A stretch of 7,460 bases of DNA from JBFGCA01 sp041567315 (GTDB lineage: Bacteria > Acidobacteriota > Thermoanaerobaculia > Multivoradales > JAHEKO01). The notes beneath the pieces are model-generated. The model did no database searches. It saw nothing but the letters and a program-made list of their open reading frames with translations, and was not told where the DNA came from. Positions 1-6,120 of the stretch are shown one piece after another (the first letter of the stretch is position 1; the number at the start of each line of letters is the position of its first letter). The stretch lies in contig JBFGCA010000165.1 in assembly GCA_041567315.1 (NCBI GenBank), positions 1 to 7,460 on the forward strand, given 5' to 3'. The position numbers and the translations under genes are program-made.

Positions 1-2
1 CG

Positions 3-1058
3 GCGGGCTCGACGCCTCTGCGGCCTCGGCCTGGGGACGTGCTGGTGGCGGCCAAGCCGCTGCCGGTGCCGCCGGCGGGAAGATCCCGCGTCCTGCACGC
101 AGACCTCGTGGGCACCCGCCGCTCGGGCACCTCGTCGGTGGTCGTCACGGTGCGATGGACCGAGGGCCAGGGGCGTCCCGAGCAAACGCTGTCGCTGGCG
201 GACATCCCCGCCATTTCCCTGCCGTGGCTGTTCGCCGGCAACTTCCTCGAAGCACTGGTCGCTCTGGCGCTGCCGCTGGCGCTGCCCGCCGCCCTCGCCC
301 TGGCGGGCTTCTTCTTCCAGCAGCACCAGCAGCACCTGGTCCACGAGCGTCAGGCCTGGGCGTCGATGCTCCCCACCAGCCACGAGAACAACGTCAAGTA
401 CTACCTGCCTGTGCTCGAAAGCATCACCGTCTTCAAGCAGGAGCTGGGTCGCCTGCTCACGGCGCCGGCCGTCGATCGGGCCGACCTCCTGGATCGCGCC
501 TTCTTCCGGCTGCTGATGGTGCTGCGGGTCTTTCGGGAGGTGCCGGGCTACTACTTGATGGACCGGCAGGGAGAGCAGCTTGTGTTCGACGCCTCCAAAC
601 TGTTCACGGGAAGGCTACTGAGGCGATTCGGCAGGTGGCTTGCCGACGTCAGTGCCCTGCTCGACACGTTCTCGCTGGAGGAGAACCTGGCGACCTACCG
701 TGCCAAGTTTGCGAGTCGTAAATGGAGCGGCCTGGAGTCCAAGCGGGACGATTTGCGGCGGGAGTTTGACACCTGGGCCAGCCGCCAAGCCGTCGACTTC
801 CAGCTGCTCTTCCTTTACCGGGATCTTCTGCGGTTCGAGGTCAACCGCATCTACCGGTTCTGGTACGGATCGGACCCGGACTTTCCGGTCAAGGACGCCG
901 GCGAGGCGATCGAGGAACTGGCGCCGCAAGCCGAAGACAGCACCAACCCCGACCGGGAGGCGTTGCGTGCCTTCCTCAAAGAGCTACTTGCGTACTGGGC
1001 GAAGGTGTCGCCGGCGACCTTGCCGGCGAAGGCTCGCGGTCGGACTGCAAGCGACTAG
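3..1058 (+). CDS. Partial membrane protein of unknown family (3' part)
   Basis: The reading frame is open to the left window edge, so the true N-terminus is probably outside. A GTG at 39 could start a 339-residue protein, but it has no convincing ribosome binding site and the codons before it have the same GC-rich third positions. Numbering from that GTG, residues 1-65 look soluble and beta-rich (the VVVTVRW strand is an example). Residues about 68-93 form one hydrophobic membrane segment rich in Leu and Ala. Residues 95-339 are a charged, mostly helical region rich in Phe, Tyr, Trp and Arg, with no catalytic motif I recognise. The Arg/Lys content suggests this C-terminal part is cytoplasmic and the N-terminal part is outside; that topology is inferred. 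The gene ends in TAG and converges on the minus-strand genes, overlapping the stop of the small ORF by three bases. Coding is well supported by amino-acid composition and codon use; the function is unknown. Confidence 0.82.
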   Translation, partial: AGSTPLRPRPGDVLVAAKPLPVPPAGRSRVLHADLVGTRRSGTSSVVVTVRWTEGQGRPEQTLSLADIPAISLPWLFAGNFLEALVALALPLALPAALALAGFFFQQHQQHLVHERQAWASMLPTSHENNVKYYLPVLESITVFKQELGRLLTAPAVDRADLLDRAFFRLLMVLRVFREVPGYYLMDRQGEQLVFDASKLFTGRLLRRFGRWLADVSALLDTFSLEENLATYRAKFASRKWSGLESKRDDLRREFDTWASRQAVDFQLLFLYRDLLRFEVNRIYRFWYGSDPDFPVKDAGEAIEELAPQAEDSTNPDREALRAFLKELLAYWAKVSPATLPAKARGRTASD

Positions 1059-1195
1059 AAGATGACGATGGGCTCGGTGGCCATGGCGGAATCCCGGGAG
1101 GTCGTCTCCAAAGCGGAGCCGATTATACCCGAGTTCGAGTCGGTCGACACGCCGGCGGACGCGGCGGTCTGCAGGATTATGTTCTCGGTTGCCAT
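1055..1195 (-). CDS. Candidate 46-residue small protein
   Basis: This is an ATG-to-TAG frame of 46 residues, 68 bases downstream of the CRTAC1 gene on the same strand. A GGGGGT at 1207-1202, one mismatch from GGAGGT, lies six bases before the ATG. About 40 of 46 codons end in G or C. The peptide is acidic to neutral and rich in Ala, Ser and Thr, unlike the Arg-rich out-of-frame translations nearby. It begins MATENIIL and ends MATEPIVIF, so an eight- to nine-residue element recurs at both ends (residues 1-8 and 38-46). Its stop interlocks with that of the left-hand gene in one CTAG at 1055-1058. I do not recognise the peptide. It has no signal peptide or membrane segment. The opposite strand (from 1062) is also open with GC-rich third positions, because the third codon positions of the two frames coincide, so codon bias alone does not fix the strand. 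The Shine-Dalgarno-like site and compact fit favour the minus strand. Confidence 0.45.
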   Translation of the reverse strand: MATENIILQTAASAGVSTDSNSGIIGSALETTSRDSAMATEPIVIF

Positions 1196-1263
1196 GGCTG
1201 CACCCCCGAGCAGGGTCCGTTCGAGATCTCGCTCCGGAGGCAGTCTACCCGATCCGGGCGCAA

Positions 1264-3129
1264 CTAGCCCCCAGCCTGAGAGGACGAGGGCTGCCGGATC
1301 ACCTGCAGGCGGTCCACCTCGACCGGGTCGACGGTCTGGCGGGTGCCGTCGGGCCAGGTGATGGTCAGGGAGTCGACGGCGGCGGCGGTGCCGAGTCCGA
1401 AGGTGACGGGCAGCTCGGACTGCGACTGGTAGCTGCGGGTGGGGTTCACCTGGCGGCGCTGGGTGAGGCCGCCGGCGGTCAGCTCGAGGCGGGCGCCGAT
1501 GGCGTCGCGGTTGGCGCCGCTCCCTTCGAGCTTGAGGCGCACCCAGTGGTGGCCGGTGGCCTGGTCGTTCCGCAGCAGCAGCGGTGGGCGGCCGGTCTGG
1601 GTGAGGACCACGTCGAGGTCGCCGTCGCCGTCGAGGTCGGCGGCGGCCGAGCCGCGGCCCACCAGCGGGGTGGCGAGGTCGCCGGTCGCCTCCGCGGGCA
1701 GCGGCACGAAGCCCTGGCGGGCCTCGGGGCCGGCGTTCCAGAAAAGCTGCGAGGCCTGCTCGTAGGTCTGGCTGGGGTCGACGGTGTTGATCTCGCTCTC
1801 CAGGTGGCCGTTGGCCTGCAGGACGTCGAGCCGGCCGTCCAGGTCGTAGTCCAGGAACAGCACCCCGAACGAGAGCATCAGCCGGCTGGGAGCACCGATC
1901 CCCTCGCCGATCGCCTCGTCGGCATAGAGCGTGGGATCGCCCTGCGACAGATAGAGCGAGGTCATCTCGTTGGCGAAGTTGCCGATGGCGAAGCCCACCT
2001 CGCGGTCGTTGCGGTAGTAGCCGGCGTCGACCCCCATGGCGCCGGTGGCCTCGCCCATGCGGCCGTAGGCCAGCCCCCACAGCTCGCCGACCTCCTCGAA
2101 GGTGCCGTCGCCGAGGTTGTGGAACAGGAAGTTGCGCACCGTGTCGTTGGCCACCAGCACGTCCATCCAGCCGTCCTGGTCGGCGTCGATCGGCAGCAGG
2201 CCGAGCGCCTTGGCCACCGGCACGCCGGTGGCCGGGTTGCGGACCTGGAGACCGGCCGCCGCCGAGACCTCGGTGAAGGTGCCGTCGCCCTCGTTGCGAT
2301 AGAGGTAGGGGAAGGTCCCCTGGTAGTTGATCGGTGGGCCATAGGCGCGGCCGACCCCGGTCAGCCGGTAGTCGACCTCGAAGTCGATCTCGCGCGACCA
2401 GCGCACGTAGTTGCAGACGAAGAGGTCGAGGTCGCCGTCGCCGTCGTAGTCGAAGAAGCCGGCGCTGGTCGACCACTCGGCGGGATCGCCGGCGACGCCG
2501 GCCCGCGCGGTCGCGTCCTCGAAGCGGCCGCCCGCGTTGCGCAGCAGCCGGTTGGGCCCCACCGCGGCGAGGAAGACGTCGACGCGGCCGTCGGCGTCGT
2601 AGTCGCCCACCGCCACCCCGGTGCCGTAGAGCGCGACGTCGAGGCCGGTCGACCGGCCGACGTCCTCGAAACGGCCGCCGCCGTCGTTGCGGTAGAGCGC
2701 GCTGGTGGGGGCCGCGGGCGGCGGCGGCGCGCCCGGCCAGGGGCCGGAGTTGACCAGCAGCAGGTCCTGGTCGAGGTCACCGTCGTAGTCGAAGAAGGCG
2801 GCGCCGCTGCCCATGGTCTCGGGCAGCAGCTTGTCGCCGGTGGCGCCGTTTTGATGGACGAAGTCGATCCCCCCCGCGGCGGTGACGTCGGTGAAGCGCA
2901 CCGCCGGCGGCTCGAGCGCGCGCTCGACCGCCACCGGCGCCGCGGTCTCGATCTCGCGCTCGGGCGGCGCCTCCCGGGGCCGGCCGGCGATCCACCAGAC
3001 CAGCGCCGCCGCCACCGCGGCGGCGGCCAGCACCGCCAGCGAACGCTTGAACGCCCGGCCGATGACCTCGTCGTCGCGGGCGGCCAGTTGATCGTCTTCG
3101 GGGCGGGGCGGTTGGGTCTCGACGGCCAT
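1264..3129 (-). CDS. CRTAC1 family protein: FG-GAP/VCBS repeats plus ASPIC/UnbV domain
   Basis: This is a 621-residue membrane-anchored, extracytoplasmic protein. Residues 28-48 are a single hydrophobic segment (ending LVWWIAG) after a charged N-terminus, probably an uncleaved anchor. A Pro/Glu-rich linker follows to about residue 75. At least six calcium-binding FG-GAP/VCBS loops are visible: FFDYDGDLDQD (112-122), VGDYDADGRVD (174-184), FFDYDGDGDLD (225-235), IDADQDGWMD (314-323), FLDYDLDGRLD (425-435) and AADLDGDGDLD (496-506). These are typical of a beta-propeller. Residues about 540-605 match ASPIC/UnbV: RDAIGARLEL, SYQSQSE, FGLG and WPDG. Proteins with this pairing are usually called CRTAC1 family; their molecular role in bacteria is poorly known, and surface binding or adhesion is the usual guess. 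The ATG at 3129 has a good ribosome binding site, GAGAGGA at 3142-3136, six bases upstream. It is co-directional with the TPR/protease gene, from which the palindromic element separates it. Confidence 0.93.
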   Translation of the reverse strand: MAVETQPPRPEDDQLAARDDEVIGRAFKRSLAVLAAAAVAAALVWWIAGRPREAPPEREIETAAPVAVERALEPPAVRFTDVTAAGGIDFVHQNGATGDKLLPETMGSGAAFFDYDGDLDQDLLLVNSGPWPGAPPPPAAPTSALYRNDGGGRFEDVGRSTGLDVALYGTGVAVGDYDADGRVDVFLAAVGPNRLLRNAGGRFEDATARAGVAGDPAEWSTSAGFFDYDGDGDLDLFVCNYVRWSREIDFEVDYRLTGVGRAYGPPINYQGTFPYLYRNEGDGTFTEVSAAAGLQVRNPATGVPVAKALGLLPIDADQDGWMDVLVANDTVRNFLFHNLGDGTFEEVGELWGLAYGRMGEATGAMGVDAGYYRNDREVGFAIGNFANEMTSLYLSQGDPTLYADEAIGEGIGAPSRLMLSFGVLFLDYDLDGRLDVLQANGHLESEINTVDPSQTYEQASQLFWNAGPEARQGFVPLPAEATGDLATPLVGRGSAAADLDGDGDLDVVLTQTGRPPLLLRNDQATGHHWVRLKLEGSGANRDAIGARLELTAGGLTQRRQVNPTRSYQSQSELPVTFGLGTAAAVDSLTITWPDGTRQTVDPVEVDRLQVIRQPSSSQAGG

Positions 3130-3204
3130 GCCGGGTCCTCTCTCGGGTCTCTGTCGGTTGTCGATCGGAGGGCGGCGCCGTCGGTGGCGCCCGGGATGCA
3201 GTGG
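3130..3204 (-). promoter_or_regulatory. 5' leader of the CRTAC1 gene
   Basis: These 75 bases lie between the palindromic element and the CRTAC1 start codon. They contain the ribosome binding site GAGAGGA (3142-3136) and a small GC hairpin: GGCGCC at 3174-3179 and again at 3186-3191 with a six-base loop. A TCGACA lies near the middle of the minus strand, but no -10 box sits at the right distance, so I cannot call a promoter. Transcription may read through from the upstream TPR/protease gene. Confidence 0.35.
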
Positions 3205-3371
3205 CTAGTGGCCTGTAACACCCGAATCGATAGTGCCTGCGCGGCCCTCACAGCCGATCTCGGCGTTGCGCCTCCTCGCCATAGTCCCCGCTATGCCTGC
3301 GTCGGCGCGCCTTGATCTCGGCCGCGATGGCTCGCTCATCCACTACCGATTCGAGTGTTACAGGCCACTAG
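3205..3371. repeat. 167-bp imperfect palindromic element (MITE- or REP-like), intact copy
   Basis: The left arm at 3205-3235 and the right arm at 3341-3371 are inverted repeats of 31 bases that match at 29 positions. Each begins with CTAGTGGCCTGTAACAC when read inward from its own end. Symmetry stops at both outer edges. The 105-base interior has patchy further pairing and a hairpin at its centre, CATAG/CTATG with a six-base loop (3280-3295), whose midpoint coincides with that of the whole element. Because CTAG is itself a palindrome, the ends are also a 4-bp direct repeat. They could be a target duplication of CTAG or of TA, as made by IS5-group or IS630-type transposases respectively. No transposase is present, so this is at most a non-autonomous element. 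The right end supplies the TAG stop of the TPR/protease gene. There is no T-run, so it is not a classical intrinsic terminator, although the hairpin could affect read-through or mRNA stability. A related copy lies at the right end of the window. Confidence 0.88.
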
Positions 3372-6046
3372 GCGTCGTAACGGACGACCTCGGTCGACCA
3401 GGCGGCCGGCGCCTCCTCGAGACACCAGCGCCACAGCTCGCGGTCGAACTCCTCGAGCGAGCGCCCGAAGACGCTCTCGATCGCCCGCTGCGTGGTGCTG
3501 CCGGCCGCGAACTCGTCGAGCAGGCCGCGGATCGCCCGGCGCCCGAAGCGCTCCTCGATGAAGTGGAGCGTCCACAGCGCCTCGTCGTAGGCTACCCCCA
3601 CCATCACCGGCGAGGCAAAGCTCTTGAGCACCGACTCGAGCAGCGGGAAGGCGAGCAGGTTGCGCTTGATCTGGTAGCCCTGGATCGGGTTGAGCCGCGC
3701 CTGCACCATCTGCACGTGCTGGGCCAGTCCCTCGTGGAACCACTTGGGCGCCTGGTTGCCGGTGTGCTCGGCGATCAGCGCGTGGGCCAGCTCGTGGGTC
3801 ATGATCGCCACCACCTCGGGGATGAAGGCGACGACGTCGGCGAACGGCAGCCGGATCTTGCCGTCGTAGAGCCCCAGGATCTCGACGTTCTGCGTCCAGG
3901 TGGACTGGAAGTCGGTCCACGGCAGCAGGTGGACCTCAATCCGCGAGCCGCTGCGGGCGGGGATCCACCGCCCCAGACGCTGCCGCTCCGCCTCCAGGAT
4001 CTCGCCGACCCGCTCGGCCAGATAGCTGTTGCGGCCGGCGGGGTAGCGGATCTCGAAGGCGGCGGTGCGATGGACCGCGAAGGAGCGGGCCAGCCGCTGC
4101 TCCAGGCGCAGCTCGCGCAGCCGGAACTCGCTGCCCTCGACCGGCATCTGCGAGTTGGCGCGCGCCACCAGGCGGATGGCCAGGTCGTACTCTTCCTGGG
4201 CCGCCAGCAGATCGGCGAGCTGGTAGAGGGCGCCCGGGTTCCAGCGCCGCTGGGCGACGTTGTTGTGGGCCAGGGCGACGAGCAGCGTCCGTGCCTCGCT
4301 CTCGCGGCCGAGGCGCTGGAGGGCGTCGGCCCGCCACTGCACCAGACCGGTCGGCACCCGCGCGATCTGCGACTCGATGCCGGCCGTCAGGTCGACCAGC
4401 TCCTGCCAGCGGTTGCGCGACGACAGCGCCTCCACCGCCTCCTCCAGCCGGCGCTGGAGGGTGGGGCGGCCGAGGGCGCCCGGCGAGCGGACCGCCTCGA
4501 GCAGCGCCGGCAGCTCGGCCAGCACCAGCACTTCGCGGCGCTCGCGCCAGCTGGCTGCGTCGTAGACCGCGGCCTCGAGCGGGGCCAGCGCGCAGCCGGC
4601 CGGGACCTCCAGCCGGGCGCCGCCGATCTCGATCTCGAGCAGCCGTCCCAGGACCCGGCTGGCGGCCTCCAGCGGCAGCTCCAGCCCGGCCCCGCGGGGC
4701 GCCGCGTCGCAGCGCGCCGCGGGCTCGAGCGGGCTCGCCACCGCCAGCAGGTCGCGGACCGAGAAGTCGCTGACCAGCGCCGCCAGCAGCGGCCGCTCGA
4801 GGATCTCGCGACGCTCGACGGGGTTGAGCGCCCAGGCGGTCTCGAGCAGCTCCACCGCCTGCTTGCCTCGCCCGTCGCGGGCCGTGTACTGGGCGAGCGA
4901 GTAGTAGACCTCGGCGTCGCGCGAGCCCAGCCGGCGGAGATCCTCGAAGTAGCGCTCGGCCCGGGTCTCGAAGCCGAGCAGCGAGAAGGCCTGGGCCGCC
5001 TCGAGCAGCAGGCCGTCGTGGACCCCGCCGCTCTCGAGCGCCCGCTCGTAGGCCAGACCGGCCTCGATCTCATCGAGCCGCTGGACCGCCAGGCGGGCGC
5101 GGAGCAGCTCGGTCAGCGGCACCTGGCCGGGCGTAGGGAGCAGGTCCAGGAGCTCGGCGGCGGCGTTGAGGTCTTGTGCCGCCAGCAGGCGCTGGGTCCG
5201 CCACAGCAGCGCCGCCCGGGCCCGGGGGTCGGCCGGGGGACCGGTCTCGGCGGCAGCCTCCAGCGCTCCGCCCGCGGTCAGCGCCCGCCGCAGCTCGGCC
5301 AGCTCGCGCAGCTCGGGCGCCTCGCCCGCCGGGTCGGCCGCCGGTCCCGCCGACTCCGCCTCGGCGGCGGGCGACCCGGCCGGGGGTCGGTCGGCCCCGG
5401 GACCGCAGCCGCCACCGACGGAAAGCAGGAGGGCAACGACCGGCACCGCCGCCGCCAGCAGGCGGGGGCGCCGCCTGGCGGCCATGGTGCCCGCCAGCAG
5501 CAGACCGAGCACCGCCGCCGTTCCCGCGAGCCGCGAGCCCGGCCCGCCGGCCGCGGCGGCCGGCCGGGAGGGTCGGGCGACCACCGCGCCCACACCGGGA
5601 CCGGGCGGGGCCGGCTCGGCGGCGATCCGCACCTCGAACAGCCGCAGCTCGCCGGCCTGCCGCAGGAACGAGAGCGTCAGCGTGTCGTCGGCCCCGGTGG
5701 GGTACTCGATGCGGATGAAGGCGGCGTCGGCGTCGGCCTCGACGGCGGTCTGGAGCGTCCAGCGCGAGCCTTCGACGGAGCCGGCGCGGACCTCGATCTC
5801 GGCTTCGGCCGCCTCGCGTCCGAGCCGGCGCAGCGGTGCCGCTTCGGCCAGCTCGTCCCACCAGGCGGCGGCGCCGCCCGAGAGGTAGCGGGTGGCGAGG
5901 CCGAGCGCCGCGGTCTCGGCTTCGGTGAGCGGGCGGGGCGCGGCGCCGAGCGGCCCGGCGGCGAGGGCGATCAACCCGGCGGCCAGCACCGCCGTCCGGG
6001 GGCGCCAGGCGGCCCCGTCCCAGGGGCGTGGGTGCGGCCTCGTCAC
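3368..6046 (-). CDS. Exported TPR protein with C-terminal peptidase MA (gluzincin) domain
   Basis: This 892-residue protein is predicted to be exported and membrane-bound. Residues 16-36 form a signal peptide with Arg residues before an Ala/Leu core. Residues 38-145 are a small mixed alpha/beta domain I do not recognise. Two hydrophobic segments, 172-190 and 195-212, are separated by RRRPR and form a hairpin with the basic loop in the cytoplasm. A Pro/Ala/Gly-rich linker runs to about 245. TPR-like helical pairs cover roughly 280-410 and 530-635 (for example YYSLAQYTARDGRGKQAVEL and LYQLADLLAAQEEYDLAIRL). The C-terminal domain (about 660-880) fits the peptidase MA family: HELAH at 751-755 supplies two zinc ligands and the catalytic Glu, and E772 in WFHEGLAQ is the likely third ligand. 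All the key residues are intact, so it may be an active metalloprotease; the substrate is unknown. The start is GTG at 6046, chosen because it precedes the signal peptide; its ribosome binding site is weak. The TAG stop lies inside the palindromic element. Confidence 0.92.
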   Translation of the reverse strand: MTRPHPRPWDGAAWRPRTAVLAAGLIALAAGPLGAAPRPLTEAETAALGLATRYLSGGAAAWWDELAEAAPLRRLGREAAEAEIEVRAGSVEGSRWTLQTAVEADADAAFIRIEYPTGADDTLTLSFLRQAGELRLFEVRIAAEPAPPGPGVGAVVARPSRPAAAAGGPGSRLAGTAAVLGLLLAGTMAARRRPRLLAAAVPVVALLLSVGGGCGPGADRPPAGSPAAEAESAGPAADPAGEAPELRELAELRRALTAGGALEAAAETGPPADPRARAALLWRTQRLLAAQDLNAAAELLDLLPTPGQVPLTELLRARLAVQRLDEIEAGLAYERALESGGVHDGLLLEAAQAFSLLGFETRAERYFEDLRRLGSRDAEVYYSLAQYTARDGRGKQAVELLETAWALNPVERREILERPLLAALVSDFSVRDLLAVASPLEPAARCDAAPRGAGLELPLEAASRVLGRLLEIEIGGARLEVPAGCALAPLEAAVYDAASWRERREVLVLAELPALLEAVRSPGALGRPTLQRRLEEAVEALSSRNRWQELVDLTAGIESQIARVPTGLVQWRADALQRLGRESEARTLLVALAHNNVAQRRWNPGALYQLADLLAAQEEYDLAIRLVARANSQMPVEGSEFRLRELRLEQRLARSFAVHRTAAFEIRYPAGRNSYLAERVGEILEAERQRLGRWIPARSGSRIEVHLLPWTDFQSTWTQNVEILGLYDGKIRLPFADVVAFIPEVVAIMTHELAHALIAEHTGNQAPKWFHEGLAQHVQMVQARLNPIQGYQIKRNLLAFPLLESVLKSFASPVMVGVAYDEALWTLHFIEERFGRRAIRGLLDEFAAGSTTQRAIESVFGRSLEEFDRELWRWCLEEAPAAWSTEVVRYDA

Positions 6047-6120
6047 GGGCCGGATGCTACTGTACCCGGGAGACCGGCCCGAGCGCGGCGAGCGGCTGGC
6101 GTGGTCTTCCCGAGCCGACG
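6047..6120. promoter_or_regulatory. Divergent intergenic region with probable back-to-back promoters
   Basis: These 74 bases separate two divergent start codons, so promoters for both genes should lie here or inside the coding ends. The only AT-richer stretch is about 6053-6064. On the minus strand it contains TACAGT, which matches four of six positions of a -10 box and would give a very short or leaderless transcript for the TPR/protease gene. I see no good -35 box. Neither start has a strong Shine-Dalgarno sequence. The location is firm but the individual elements are speculative. Confidence 0.3.

Noticed and set aside
1059..1263. A terminator or RNA gene in the convergent gap
   Set aside because: Apart from the small ORF and two short palindromes I see no strong hairpin with a T-run, and no tRNA or other RNA fold I recognise.
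1615..2800. Repeated GTCGCCGTCGCCGTCG-type DNA within the CRTAC1 gene, as a possible CRISPR or tandem array
   Set aside because: The repeats are irregularly spaced and each encodes a DxDGDGDLD calcium-binding loop, so they are explained by the FG-GAP domains.
1189..3315. A 708-residue open frame on the plus strand
   Set aside because: It is antisense to the CRTAC1 gene and shows only Val/Ala/Gly/Arg low-complexity sequence, while the minus strand has clear FG-GAP and ASPIC/UnbV motifs.
3205..3339. A 44-residue frame (MSEPSRPRSRR...) on the minus strand inside the palindromic element
   Set aside because: It is Arg-rich and has no good ribosome binding site. The second copy of the element does not preserve the peptide, while its stem pairing is preserved, which favours structure over coding.
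3205..3371. Palindromic element as an integron attC site
   Set aside because: It lies at the 3' ends of genes and is palindromic, but the arms (CTGTAAC/GTTACAG) do not match the RYYYAAC/GTTRRRY core sites well, the genes are not in cassette orientation, and there is no integrase.
3205..3371. Palindromic element as a classical Rho-independent terminator
   Set aside because: There is no T-run after the stem on either strand, and the stem is far longer and less GC-contiguous than an intrinsic terminator.
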